DNA of 64,000 bases from Patagioenas fasciata. Lineage: Eukaryota; Chordata; Aves; Columbiformes; Columbidae. The notes below the pieces were generated by a model. That model was given only the letters and a program-made list of their open reading frames with translations. It did not search any database and had not been told where the DNA came from. A program made the translations under genes and the position numbers. Positions 51,256 through 64,000 of this stretch are shown in pieces. Where the stretch lies: positions 6,472,001 to 6,536,000 of the forward strand of contig NC_092526.1 of assembly GCF_037038585.1 (NCBI RefSeq). Direction: 5' to 3'. Each line of letters opens with the position of its first letter. The stretch's first letter is position 1.

Positions 51256-53489
51256 AATCACATGATATGCCTTTATTTTTGTGCCTGTTTCCATGTGGCA
51301 AGTAGACCTGTGTGCAGAAATGAATTCATAGATGAACAGATGACCTTAAAATATTTATATATTACAAAATCCATTTAGACATTCACTTTCAGTGAATGAA
51401 GACAATATCAGCCAGTATCTGATAATTAGGTACCATTAGCACATACATACAGATAAATTTTAATCTGTTCTACTGCAGTTTAATATGTTTAACTTAAGAG
51501 CTTCACTGGTTTAGTTTTCATATATATGCAGGTGTTACAATTCTGAAATAAAGTTTAATGTTAAAGTCCCAAAATATTAGAATACTGGGACTTCCTGTAA
51601 TGATTGTCAGGCACTTGTGAGCCATAGCTAAAATTTCTGATATCTTAACACAAAGCTCCATAACCTTCCAGCAAGAATAACTCTGTATCTTTAAATAAAA
51701 TTAGGTTATTTGGGTTGTAGGTCTAATGAAAGATGTAGAGCACAGAACAGATTAGAACAACAAATTGGCTGTTATTCAGTAATATACACAACTGTGACCC
51801 TGAAAAGGTCGATAGCCAAATACTTTGTTCAAGTAGGGAAAGTTAAATATAGACTGTGCAAGTGTGGTTTATATAAATTGGTGATGTACAGTAGCCTTTG
51901 AAGGCCAAGAAGAGTGAAAAAGTATATTTAATTGCCTAAAATTGAATTGACCTGTACATGAGAAAAATGTGAAATATGAACAATGCAGCAGTTTTATAAA
52001 AGAAAGGAAGCAGCACTTTATAAGATTATTACAATTTCTATTGATTTTGTGAATAATAGTGTCCTTGATTATTTGGTCTGTCTTTCCACATATTCAGTCA
52101 GCCCCTACAAACGGAATTTAATTATTGTTTAAACAGAATCTGAGCACATCCTCAAGAGCAATAACACAACTAGCAATAGCCCAACAACTGCAGGACGCAG
52201 AATTCAGCCCAAATTCGATTGTGCCCCAGCGTGCTGCAAAACCGCACTTGTTATCAGACAAAGCCAAGTCAGCCAAGGGTTTAAATCATGTACCTGTTGC
52301 TTGAATTCCTGTTTCTCCCTCTAAGCAAACACTCACATACGTCCAGTGCTTTCTGGCCAAGCCTACAGTCGGTGCAGGGGCAGCAACACCCCATTGATGG
52401 CCAAAGCAGTAAAATCAACTTTATTTTGTGATATTCTTCATGCTTTCCTTCAGTGGAAGTTCTTTGATATTTAACATTGGCGTTAATACAACCAAAGACC
52501 ATACCCAGCCAGGACATTTCTGTAAAGGCTGCAGAATCGCAAACAAGATCTGGAGTCGGCAGCTGCTTTGTCATCCGTGCCAGTCGTAGATGCCAACATA
52601 GAAGACTGATATAAGACTGCATGATGTGGTAGATTTAAAATGTACATCGAACTACAGAATTTATCAGGCTGGATTCACCACCAATTTTTTAAGTATGTCT
52701 TCCACGCAGCTTAACCTTTTGAAAATACCAGCTATTACTGGGCCAAAACCATCTTTTAGCTTTTGAAGGTTTTGAAATTCAAAACGTACTTGGCACTACT
52801 GTTTCAAGTAAAGATTAAAAGCTAGTAAAAAAGAGTTTCACACTGAGCTAAAACCACCCCAGAATGGTGTTATAAATATGCAGAGGCTACAGGGAATAAA
52901 AACAAAAGACAAGACCATTCAGCAAAGAAAGCTGCTTCCTTTTCAGGATCAAATGTGATCTCAAGGCCTAAAAGAAAAAAGTAAGAACTACCAGCAACCA
53001 CACAGAATCAGAATCTGTAGCAAAATGTAGAAGAGAAGTATTCTTCAGCAATATGTAAAAGAGCAGGGAAATATGAATCAGGGATGCAATAAACCATGGT
53101 CAGGCATAAATTACAGCTATGACTAAAAATTCTAAAAATGATACTTAGATTGTTTAATTTTAGGCATTCAAGCTACACACCTCAAAAGGGACTCTGTCAG
53201 TTCCTGCCTCTGAATCGCGTAGAACAGCTTTGTTCTCCATTTAGGCTTCTAGACTGAAATACCCAGTCAGTCTCTGGGAATCCTCACTGAGGTGACAACT
53301 CCCAGCCTTCCTGCAGAGATGGGGCAGGTAACTGCAATGAGGCTGAAGAACAGATGCTGCTGAATCCCAAAATAAGAGCTTAGTGTTCTATACATCCAAT
53401 AGTTACCATTAATAAAGCCTGACAGCGTGGTTTGTCTAATAAAGCAAACAAATTCAGGCTTGAAAAGAGAGAATACACTGTGTATGTTT

Positions 53490-53585
53490 TTAAAGGTTGG
53501 ATGGGATAACTGAGGAGCTACAAATTCATCGGTCTGACATCAATAATATGTAAGTCTTTCGAACACACTTCGAAGGAAACAAACA
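53490..53585 (+). mobile_element. Possible CR1/LINE reverse-transcriptase relic
   Basis: The run GGAGCTACAAATTCATCGGT / CTGACATCAATAATATGTAA / GTCTTTCGAACACACT resembles the CR1 ORF2 segment for 'NYRPVSLTSIPGKVFEHI' at nucleotide level. It is frame-broken, and no flanking ORF2 sequence could be aligned by eye. Confidence 0.4.
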
Positions 53586-53635
53586 ACTGCCCCATACACT
53601 GACCAAAATAGCTTTAGCCATGCTTGTGCACTTTC

Positions 53636-53680
53636 TCGAGAGAGAAAAAAGAAAAGGAAAAAAAGAAAAAGAAAACTAGA
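53636..53680 (+). repeat. Purine tract (GAGAGA...AAAGAAAAAG)
   Basis: Nearly pure G/A on the plus strand after CTCGAGAGAG. It gives a Phe/Leu-rich minus-strand frame that is not a gene. Confidence 0.8.
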
Positions 53681-56600
53681 ACAAGAGTCTACACCTATGT
53701 GTAGGCAAATGAGCATACGCAAGGCAGACACAGAGCCATCGTGTTCCCGGTAATGTTCCACGCGCAGCTGTGAATATTTGCATTAACGCCAGTTGATCTG
53801 CAGAGCTCTGAAGCGAGGGCAGGGAGTGTTGGCCACGGTACCGGAGTTATCGACTGCTCTTCAATCACCAAACCGAATCCTTTGCATCCTCCTGGACTCT
53901 ACCAGGACTGAGCAGATGGAGCCTCACTAAGCAGCTCATTCAAACACAAATGCATAACAAAGTGATAAACATTAAGGGTTTGACATGATACCAAGGCAAA
54001 GGAACAAGAATAGTTTCGCTAAAAGTGCTTCTCGCTTACATCTTTCTGTGGTGCTTCCAGTAAAGTGAAGAGTTCATGGCTTAAACCAGGACCAGCAGCA
54101 TGTAATTAAGTCTAAAATAAATCTGGTTTACATTAAAAAACAATGAAATGAAAACCAAAGAAAGGACCTTTTGTGACAGCACAGTCTGACTCTACTTTTA
54201 TGTGACGCATGAACTTCAAGCAGCTCTACAATTTTCTGAGCTTTTGCATCCTTGCAATTAAGGCAGAACTTATCGCTCACACCCTGCTCTAAGAGGACGC
54301 CTTCCAGCTTGTTTTGGGGGCTTTTTTGAAAGGTCTGGTACATTTCTTTTTCATTCCTACTCTAGCTGAATTTTGGAGTTTTTTTTTTTCTCAAACAAAG
54401 CTTTAGAGAACAAATAAAGTGAGGATGAAACATTATTCTTGCTGAGCTTTTTAATTTAAAGAGAGTTGTGCTCTTCTTTCCTTTATTCTTTTTTTTGTTG
54501 TTAATTCCTTGACATCTTAGGGTCAGTAGAAAATACAGCATTTAAGTATCTCTCTTTCCTGAATCCATAGCAGAAACCAGCCATCCCTTTGGGATAAACA
54601 AGCTGAGAGAAGACTCTCTTTTGTTCTCTTTACCATAACTGAAGCAAAATTGCTTGCACCACTGCAATATGACTTCATTTTAAAGGGGTTTTCTTAATAA
54701 ATGGAAAGTAGGAGTCAGACTATAGAAAGACAGACAGCGGTAGAGAAGGAGATCTGCAAGTGGAATAAACTTCAAAAGGGTTTTCTCCTGCTGTGTGGAT
54801 ATCACATTCTAATTCTGACATATTCTTCCTCCTCATAGAGTAATTCTGCCTGCAAACTTTTTCCTATCAGCTCTTTTGAGTTTAATAACATTTTCACATA
54901 CTACGTGATCTTGTGCATTCCAGCCCTTACAGTTTTGTCAGGATGCCTTCCTGTCTCATTTTATTAAATACCCCGGGGACAATATTAGTTGCAACACAAG
55001 TAAGGAAGAGAATGTGAAATGGAGTCTTAATTGTGAATTCCCTGACCAGTCTGGTTGTTCAAATAGAAATAAAGAGTATGGAAGAAATCCAAACAGGAGA
55101 AGGAGAACAGAGTTTTCTGTGTTTATTCAAAGGATAACGATGTCCTAAGGGAACCAATAAAAGAAAATGAAATTGTACAAAGGACACCTCCAGTACATCT
55201 AGTAAATCTGGTAGGAAAACACAACAACAAAAATCAATAATAAAAAACTCTTTGCAAGGATGCTAAATAAAGCAAGCTAGGAACAAGCCCTTTTGAAATG
55301 CATATATCGTAGGCTGAGTTCTAAGACTTCAAAACCATTATTCATAATCCAGGTTGAAATTCAATAAAGATGTTTACCCAGTGTTTACACCCTCTTTTAT
55401 ACAACCTGAGTTTATACAAATTACCAGGGAAAGAGGGAACACGGCAAATCTCTTCAGTATAGTACACACCACATACAATTTCTGCTCAAAACAATTTTTG
55501 CATTCCCTCAACAGCTGTATACGTGTTTAAGGAAGGTTTAATGTGCCGGTTTGCTCCATTCGCATAGATGGTTACTCCTGTTAAAGCTCGTTGTTTTTAT
55601 CGAACAGCGAAACAAACAAATGAATTCACATCAACGAAGCAGCACATTGCACCTCTTCACCAACACAGTAAAAACTGCACAAGGCACAACAGTATTCCAA
55701 AACCAGTCTGATTATTCTATATAGCAGGCTTGACACAGTGTATTTTTTATATTCTGCTCACCTAAAGGGGATAATGTTTCTATTGAAAGTAAGCACAACA
55801 AAAAGGGTCTAAATGGGTTTTGCGTAAGCTGGGAAACAGGATGGGGGAAAGTCACCAAGGGAAGTAGAGCGATGCCTGATAGAAGGGCAGGAATGTGTCT
55901 TCAGATGTGCTACAAATTAAACTTATTAAAAACCAAACCAAATATCTCACTGTTGTTTTAAAAGACAAGTTCCTATGCACTTATCCAGTGCTTTGAACTC
56001 TGCAAAGTTTTCAAAGTGAATTGTTTTGAGTGAGACTTGCATACTTCAGCAATACCTCTGTTTTCAGGTAATCTGAAATTTATCTTGAAGATACAGAAAA
56101 TATTGGCATTTCAAGTGGTTGAGTCTTAATCTACCAAATGATATATCTCAAAAATTACAGTAAAAGCCTGGTTTTAGTATATTTAAGGTCTGGTAATGCC
56201 TTCCAGTGTGTCGATATTAAAGAAGCTTGGCAAATATAGAGGCTATGGTTGAAGTTCATATTAATAAAGCACAAGGTCCCAAAGAAGACTTTGTATCTCA
56301 CACAACACTTTCTTAAAGATTTAACTCCAAAAAATGTTAATGATATTGTAAGATTTCTCTACACTGGACCCATATTTCCTCTGGAAGAGTTTCCCACAGT
56401 TATTATTCAGGGTTATTAAAATGAATGCATATACAGAACATACAGCGAAAAGTCCTTTTTTCAGGACTAAAATCAGCATCGCATTTACATTTCAGAAAGT
56501 GTTGAATGATGCCAGTGATAACTCTGAAATGATTTACTGCAATCAAACTTTGTGCCGCTAAAATAACTCCTACTCTGAAATACGTAACGCTAAATTAAAG

Positions 56601-57374
56601 TACAGGAAAGGTTCGAGGAAAAAGGCCACCGAACTTATTGCGTCATATTTTATAACTAAAAGGCTCTCTGTATCCAAGTTTTAGAACACTTAATAATTAC
56701 ATTTCCATCTCTTTTTTCCCTTGAGGAGCGCTTTATCACAGGGGGCACAGCTGAGTAGGGATGGTCTCACTGACCTCTCCCTTCTCTTAAAAGTCCAAGA
56801 TTCATTCCCATTTACTATAAGTGATCAAAGTTTTATGGACTAATGACAGTTTAAAATACTTTTTTTCCACTTTTACTGCAATGCTGTCATTAAGACTAAC
56901 AATCTAAAGTAGCTAAGAGAATGAGTAAGCAAGATGATTTACACAGATGATAGTGCAACGGTAAGAAGTGGGGAAAGATTCTGTGAAATTTTTTGTAGCT
57001 GAACCATTAAAAAGATTTACACCAAGGTCTTTAAGTGAAAAGAGAGCATTGCCAAAGGAGTCTGGCAAGCTCTTCTATCAATAAAATACTCTGCCCCATA
57101 AATTTAGCCAAACTCTCAGCTTAAAACCTGCTTAAAAGCTTCAAGGAACTTGCTTTGTTACCAGAGATAGCCCACCAACCCAATACCCAAAGACACTGCC
57201 AACAAAAGTCAGTCAGGGTAGCAACACTTCGATAAAATGTTCCACATCCATTGCACCTGCTGTACTTTTTCATGAGCCCATATACAAAAATTCAGGAAAT
57301 ATTCAGCATGAGGGAGCATGGGTCCTAATACAAGACAAAGTTGTGTTGAAATTATTTAGGGTTGGGCATAACAT

Positions 57375-57508
57375 TAAGACATTCAAAACCTCCTTGGACA
57401 CCTTCCTGTGTAACCTCATCTGGGTGTTCCTGCTCCAGCAGGGGGATTGGACTGGATGAGCTTTTGAGGTCCCTCCCAATCCCTAACACTCTGTGATTCT
57501 GTGATTCA
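57375..57508 (+). mobile_element. CR1 LINE 3' terminal fragment
   Basis: Only the last 130 bp or so are present: ACATTCAAAACCTCCTTGGA, CACCTTCCTGTGTAACCTCA, GGGGGATTGGACTGGATGAG, and the tail CTCTGTGATTCTGTGATTC (57490-57508). The tail repeats are well preserved. Confidence 0.9.
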
Positions 57509-58429
57509 TGGCAAGGCTTCAAAAAATCTTGCCATACAGAAGACTTATAAAATATGTATATATTCTTATAAGGTTTTCGGTTTAACCTCTTTCAGCATGT
57601 TCTTTAGTTAGTGGTCAATTTAGTACAAGCTTATATCTTTTCATATCCAACCTCCTACCATTTCTGTTCACTAGATATACTCTCAGGAAGCAATAATCAG
57701 ATCTGGATAGAGGTGTAGGGCAGGTTCAAAGTCAAGGCTTGATTTTATGACTGTACAGAACATACATTTGCAATTTGAAAGCAGCAGTATTGATAAGGTT
57801 TTTGACAAAATTTCAAGAGAAAATAAAAGAAAGAATACAGGATATTTGCTGCTGCTCAGTATACCATAACGTTATTATTTGTTTGGTGCTAAAAATGGGC
57901 TTAAGGAGTGTTTTGACAGTCGTTGCTTCAAGATCAGCTGTTCACGATATTTCCATCAACTTGGACTACAGCCCATCCAGAACTAGAAAACAGATGCCAA
58001 CTGATTTTGGACTTCGACCAAAATCAGAACAGTAGGGATGGGCACTCATGTGCCCTCCCCCTCCCCCTGAAAGTCTGAATAAAGCAATGAACATAATGTG
58101 GCGCACTCCAGCAATCAAATTCTAGCAGGCAGAAAAGCAAGGGGCCAAGGTGGTGGTGAAGGAAAAGAGCCTGTCACTTGCTTTGGCTTTTTATGACATG
58201 ATAGTTCACGCATCTTTGCTGTCTGAGGACAGCAGGTTGCCACTATTTAGACATCCCTGAGCCAAATTCTTCCACCTCCAAACAGAAATAGATAGAAAGA
58301 AATCCACGGGGATGGTAACAAGGCCAGCTTGTTGACCACTGCGTACATCCTGTGCAATTTTATTCTGCCAGCTGATTCAGGACACAGCCTTGGATAACTG
58401 CACCAACATAGTAACCTTCGGTTTCTACG

Positions 58430-58482
58430 GAAATGTAAAATAAGCTGAATGTAAAATATGCTGAATATGTAAAATAAGTTGA
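58430..58482 (+). repeat. Short tandem repeat, 16-18-bp unit, three copies
   Basis: Three variants of AATGTAAAATAAGCTG follow each other (AAGCTG, ATGCTG and, with a 2-bp insertion, AAGTTG). Confidence 0.8.
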
Positions 58483-60544
58483 CTATCAAACAGGAATTGT
58501 TGTGCTCCTTAGCCAAGCAAGGATGGAAGGGAAAGACACCAGAAAGGGTGGAACAATCCCTTCCCACCCCAGCTCCATAACCAACACCTGCTTCAGATCA
58601 TTGATGCTATTTGGCAGTCTATAGGCAGGCAGAAACATCAGGAAATTTCAACCACTCTGGTTACACAAAGGTTACAAACACTCTGGTAGTATTTACCTGC
58701 ACGTCCTTGGAAAGAGGCAAAGCCTTTCCTCAGTCGAGCTTTGAGCACTTTGGGGTCCAGCTTCCACTTCTCCAGCATTTGCCCAGGTCTTGGACTACTC
58801 ACTGGACAGTATCAACAGCCAGCTGTAAGTTAGTGACACAAAATCTAGTTATTGGCATAGTAAAATAATACAGAAGTTTCATAGAGACCCAACAGCGCAT
58901 TATAGGAAAGTCAACCTACAAGTCGTATTGTCAACCTTTTATCTCCATCACCGAATAAACTCCTCTATCCAAACACAAATATTATCTATTGTTCTCCAAA
59001 GTACATTTAGTGTTTCTGGTGGTATTCTGAATGAGATAAAAATTGAAGATTACTCATGAAAGTGTTTGCCATTTTTTCCTTCTTTTTGGGTCAGAATTCT
59101 AAGTTTTAGCAATTAAACTAATTATTTCAAATAGCAAGAGAACCTGTTCTAGCATTACATTCATTCATTCAAAAAGAGGCATTCACATGTGCATATGGAA
59201 GACTTTAAAGACAGATATGGCCTATAAACAAGAAAGAGGACAGAATGCAAACTTCATCATGACAAAGTTTTAACTGAACACTGAGATTTTTAGCTGCTTT
59301 ACATTTACCACAAAAGTCATTTATCAACCATCAACAAAGTGCGTGAATCAAGCAAAGCTGGGAAATGGGAGAAGATGACTCAGGGAACAAGAGGATGACA
59401 TGTTTGGGAATACGTGATGAGAAACAAGTGGACACACAGTTCATCCACATTCGGGTATCATAGATAAGCTCCCAGCACTAGGAGCATGGGCTCACGTGAG
59501 ATGCTTTGGACTACTTCTGCCATCTCACTCCTTAAGAGTCAATAATTGTTTCAAAAAGCAAAGAGACTCTAGATGTTTCTGTAGTTAGGAGAGGGATAAC
59601 TCTTCTGCAAATGCAAATACATCAGCTCGCTAATGGCAGATGGTAAGCTTGGTCATGAACAGAATGATTTTACTCTCTAGTCGATATCCAGACATACGAT
59701 CAAGCTGTCAGGATTTTTATATAGGTTCCTTTTTCACGGGAATGAGGAAAGAGTTGCATATATTTCTCTATACATACACAAAATATTTAGGAAAATTTAG
59801 CAGGCAACTTTCACAGAAACACAGAAACATACCCCCCTGCCTCTCCCTTAGTGTGTTGTACAGCAGCCTGGGAAACCAACACGGATTGTGCATGGAAAAG
59901 CAGTTTTCAGAGCGATTCATTAAAAGGCGTGAAGGATGCTTGTTGCTTATATATTCTCCCCAGGTGATGTGTTGACTGCACATATACAAACCCTCATTCC
60001 TTACAGACCTGGTCCCAAAACATTGAGTGAGAGAGTTAAAAGTGGAAACACACATTACTCATTCAAGTGTGTGAAGTTAAAGAGGTTCAGAGGGGATTAA
60101 AACGTCATTTTTGCTACCGAATCTTTTCACACTAAGTACTGCTTACTGCACACGTTCACACAACGTTCCCCTTTGGCTGCACAATCCTCAGCTTCCAGAT
60201 TTGTAGAACCGTTTCAATCTCAAGTGTCTTACTTGAGGGAAATGCTGCATATTTCTCTTGTTTGCAGCGTGTTGGGAAAGACATGAAACTTGCTCGTAAA
60301 GAAGTAGTTTATTTTCTCCCACATTTCCCCTCTAATGTGAAATACGACTTTCACATACTGCATATTGATCACTTGCGTACTATTGTGATTTATAGCACTT
60401 GTCTCACTCATTTTCATAGCATTTTTTTGATTCTGAGCAATTTGGTTTTGGTCGGCTTTGTCTTTCAATTACTGGTTGTCTTCTACCGACATCAATTCGA
60501 TAGGATTTGTCAGTATTTGTTCCGAGCACCTATAGTGCTTTTTG

Positions 60545-60558
60545 CCAGTAGATGGCAG
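60545..60558 (+). promoter_or_regulatory. Candidate CTCF site (full core match)
   Basis: CCAGTAGATGGCAG fits every position of the CTCF core CCASYAGRKGGCRS. Confidence 0.55.
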
Positions 60559-60737
60559 CATGTGGCTGCTTAGCTCGAACTGTGCAAAATGCCTACAGGG
60601 AAACAAACTTCAGATAGAAACAATTGAGTCTTTTAAAACTCACATTCCTCTATATTCTCTCACAGCAAAATATTGTGGTCATGTCTCTTGCAAGTCCTTC
60701 GGGGGCTGAGTCAAAGAGTGAAGTTTTCCTTGATTCT

Positions 60738-60808
60738 TGGTTTGGGTTTTCGTTGTTTGTTTTGTTGGGTGAGGGGTTTTTGTGTTTGTTTGTGTTTGCT
60801 TTTTCGAA
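60738..60808 (+). repeat. G/T-rich low-complexity tract
   Basis: Almost only G and T on the plus strand (TTGGTTTGGGTTTTCGTTGT, then GTGTTTGTTTGTGTTTGC). A smaller, similar tract lies at 50774-50810. Confidence 0.75.
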
Positions 60809-63129
60809 ACTAAAGTTTTTCAGAAATCAAAAGATTTCTGGAAAGCAGAGATAAGCTGGATGAAGTCTCTTGGCACAGATATTCAGAAAGGTTCGTAAAT
60901 TTGGAATTGCAGCCCTGTATCTGCAGTTCAGGACATCATTTCTAGCAACAAAACCAGCTCTTCCATCCCCGCTTTATCAGAATTCTCATTGACCAGACAA
61001 GATATTTTCCTGCTATCAAACAATGTACACACACAAATAGCAATTTCTCCCTTTTCTATGTGTATAAAAGGCAGCAGCAGTATACATATGTGTATATACC
61101 AAACAAATTTAAAATAACAAATTCCAAAATTTTACTACTGTCTTCAGTGACTTCCATACGATAATTTTAATAGAAACAAAACTCAAATAAGTAGCATTTA
61201 CAGATTTCAGTTTTTCTAAATTCCTCATTCTTTGCATTTTCAAAACCAAAATGGGCTTGAGATAGTAAGCACTGCTATTTGCTACGGTTTGCTCCTACAA
61301 GTAAGCAATTATATTAAATACTGTGGGCAACATAACAAAAGTGCATTCTCCTCTCCCTTGTGTGCAAGTTTTATTTCAATTCCTGTGATGTGGTACTTTC
61401 AGGCTAGGAAGTTTGGGTTGTATTTACAGCAGAGTTTTCACAGTGTATAGGCAGCCTTTTCACATATTAACAGAACCCGGATATATCCTTTTCACCTTCT
61501 GACAATATTGGAGCTTAACAGTATATTTGACTGGTTATTTCATAAAAGTGCAAAGAATCAACAACCAGCTCATGCATCATGTCATGTTGACGCTATAGCC
61601 AGAATGACTTGGCCATTTCAAATTACATGTTAAGGAAACAAGAATCTATTTTGGATTGTTAGTGGTTTTTTCTTACCTGAAGTGATCTCTTTAGCTGCCT
61701 TCTGTCCCTCAGAAGCGCTAAAATTCCACATTTTCCACGTTGCCAGTAGCAGCTGCTTCGGCACTGTAGTGAAAGAAAGCCCTTCCGTCAAACAATATAG
61801 TGGTTTTATATTACAACGTATCACACACACAATTGATCTTAATAAAACAAGGTCTTGCAAGGGCCTTCTAACAAGTCAAAGCGTACGGATTTTTTTAAAG
61901 CAGTGAGTCCGTTGGTTTGAGCTTGTAAGGGTGGTTTGCATGGCTTCCATGCCAGAGGAATGGCTGGATCATGCAGCATTGATGGGAACACTGGTGGGCT
62001 CCTGGTGGGCTCATGTGCCGGAGTCACGGGGTCGTCCAAGCCTCTGAGGTCTGGAACCTCAGATCAGGGTCTCTCCCCACCCAGCTCCTGCTGCCCCAGG
62101 ACCCTCAGCACCCCAGGTTTCTCCTTGCAGCTCCTTGGATTATTAAGTCTCTAAAAGTCCATCTGTCAAGGAGCAGAAGTTGAAACCAGCTGCTCATTCC
62201 TGGAGAACATCACCAGGCAATTATTGCCATAGACTATCTCAAAAAGTTCAAATTTCAATATGCCTTTAAGGTTCAGTGTGATTTGAGTCAAAATAGGTGA
62301 GATGCAAGGAAATATGTAAAAATCCTTTGTACTGCTAAGCAATATTAATGGAGTAAAATGATGATGAGATTTAAAGACCCCCAAGTTAATGACAATTTAA
62401 ATGGTAAAAATGATAGTGATGAATGGCAGTAAAAGGTCTACATCAACCTGATACTGTAAACACAGGTCGACAGATTTTCCACTTCTCCAGCTACATATTC
62501 TGCTCTAATATATCCTACTTGCAACTATTGCTTCTCAATTTCCGCACACACCTTATATTCAGCATGGCAACTGATGACACAATTCTTAATCTCATTGATA
62601 AATACTCTTCTCATTCTCTGATTTCTGTTTTATGTTCTCTTCATTTCCTTTTTGGTTTACCATTAATCTCATTAATCATTATTTCCTCCCCGACTTCCCT
62701 TTCCCAGTGTTTCCTCCCCTATTTCTTCAGGTCTTAATAAGTTCGATGTACCATAATATTGGGGAGAGGGAGGAATATTCTCTGAAGTCGCACTTAACAA
62801 AGATAAGGTTAAAAGAGGAGCAGCAGGATCTGATGTCATTATATGTTCAAATAGTGCTAATAGTGCATGAGCAGGCATGCCAGAATTCACCAGCTGTCCC
62901 TAAAGGTACAAGCCAGCTTTCTGTCTCCTCACATCATAGCCCAGTTAAACCTCTGTTGTCACATATCTCAGCACACAAAGATTATAAAATCTGCTCCACT
63001 AGAACTGGAGCTCTACTTTATCTGCTTTCAGAAATTCATTGTTCTGTAGAGATAACTAACACAGCAGAAGTCTAATAGTATTATAGTATTTGTTGAAGCA
63101 GAGTGGATGAGCTTGCGTAACAGGACAAG

Positions 63130-63242
63130 ATTCTTCACAGACAGATTATAAATATAGACAATGCAACCTATTTATATAGTGATATGCCTATATAAATATA
63201 GATGTATATAATAATATACATCTATAAATAATATTTTATATA
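63130..63242. repeat. AT-rich tract with a 13-bp-stem perfect hairpin
   Basis: The arms TATAGATGTATAT (63197-63209) and ATATACATCTATA (63214-63226) are exact inverted copies around a 4-base loop. They sit in a stretch of TATAAATA repeats. Confidence 0.8.
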
Positions 63243-64000
63243 GGGATGAACTATGATACTACAAAAATAAGCAGAATTTGGCTTAAATTTGAGTCATGCA
63301 TGGGAAACAGTTCCGGACATAGAAAGAGGCAAGAAACAAAGCCACAAATTAGCAGGGGCAAGAAGATAATTGCGCTGCCTCCAGCTAATAGAACAGCCAT
63401 TGAGTTGCAGCTAATAATATCTGATCTAGACAGTTTCAAATGTTTAGGTTAATTGGCACCTAAACGCAGCTAGAAAACAACAGATCAAAATTTATTAGGA
63501 GCTACACTCTCACTCCCTGGGCCCACTATTAGGACAAAAAGCAGGGCCAGAAATGACAAAGACAACGGGTTTCTAGGTAAGTGTGTGGATATAAAGAATC
63601 TGGATCCTTAATTTTGGCTATGTTCACCTGGGTGTGCAACTTCTAAGCCTTTGGCTTTTTCAGATTACCACATGTAGCATTTTTATTGATTAATTCAGTG
63701 TCAGAAAAGGATTTAGTCTTGTCTTGGACACCCATCCAGGACAAAATGCCCCCTGCCTGCCTGCTGTGCCTGTGTCTCCCCATCTTCCCGCAGACCTTCA
63801 GCCAAAGCAGTTTTACATTGTAAAAGAAGTTATCCAAAATTCTTCTCAGACAAGCTGGTATTTTGTTAGGGCTTTTTTCCACCCAAGAGAGATTACATGA
63901 CTACTGACTTATACACATACTTTAGTTCTGCTGTCCTTATAATTTGTCTAGGTTGACAACATACGCTGTGTCCCACATCTTCAGTGAGCTCCCACAGCTG

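Larger units (their letters stand above)
49501..57374. other. No gene recognised (contains CR1-like relics, purine tract)
   Basis: AT-rich desert. No frame exceeds about 113 codons and none shows a domain. Confidence 0.65.
57509..64000. other. No gene recognised
   Basis: AT-rich desert with small tandem and inverted repeats and the 60.55 kb CTCF-like site. The longest frame (147 codons, 62632) has no recognisable domain. Confidence 0.65.

Noticed and set aside
61060..61075. TATAAAAGGCAGCAGCAG, a promoter-like TATA
   Set aside because: There is no CpG island, reading frame or exon downstream. An isolated TATA in AT-rich DNA is expected by chance.
62550..62600. ATDDTILNLI peptide resembling a reverse-transcriptase YADDT motif
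   Set aside because: The aromatic residue is misplaced (ATDD rather than Y-A-DD), and no other RT block is visible around it. Chance is likely.

Overview
The window looks like avian nuclear DNA. The 3' ends of CR1 LINEs (octamer-like tails of the ATTCTGTGATTCTGTGAT type) occur on both strands, and there is one solo LTR of a family I associate with bird ERVL-type retroviruses. Interspersed repeats are sparse. No bacterial features, tRNA or rRNA genes, or CRISPR array were seen. The species cannot be told from the sequence.

Almost all of the 64 kb is AT-rich, gene-poor DNA, and most open frames in it are chance or antisense frames. The exception is a compact CpG-island gene at about 39.4-40.36 kb on the + strand. 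It encodes a small bHLH transcription factor of the paraxis/scleraxis (TCF15/SCX) family in two exons: 39750-40157, a 148-bp GT-AG intron, then 40306-40356. The product is about 152 residues. It has the family bHLH domain and the family C-terminal motif ICTFCLSxQRK just before the intron. It lacks the long acidic N-terminus of TCF15 and SCX, has charge changes in the loop, and mixes residues typical of each relative. I infer a third, divergent member of the family, or a very diverged SCX/TCF15 orthologue. This is the most interesting object in the window.

Layout: 1-7.8 kb, no recognised gene, with a possible old LINE relic near 5.35 kb. 7.8-16.9 kb, three CR1 copies, three MIR-like SINE relics, an L2/L3-type LINE relic at about 12.3-12.6 kb, and a homeodomain-type palindrome at 14.82 kb. 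17-39 kb, a desert with a CTCF-like site (27.0 kb, minus), a coding-like minisatellite (27.05 kb), a diverged array with a period near 120 bp (31.57-31.94 kb), an ERVL-like solo LTR (33.6-33.93 kb) and a palindromic ancient repeat (38.2 kb). 39.4-40.4 kb, the bHLH gene. 41-64 kb, further CR1 remnants, a candidate enhancer at 49.2-49.5 kb, small tandem and inverted repeats, and a strong CTCF motif at 60.55 kb (plus).

Only one gene is supported, so no pathway can be read from neighbours. The two better CTCF-like sites point away from each other and lie on either side of the bHLH gene. Long-range regulation of a developmental gene in a desert is plausible but unproven.
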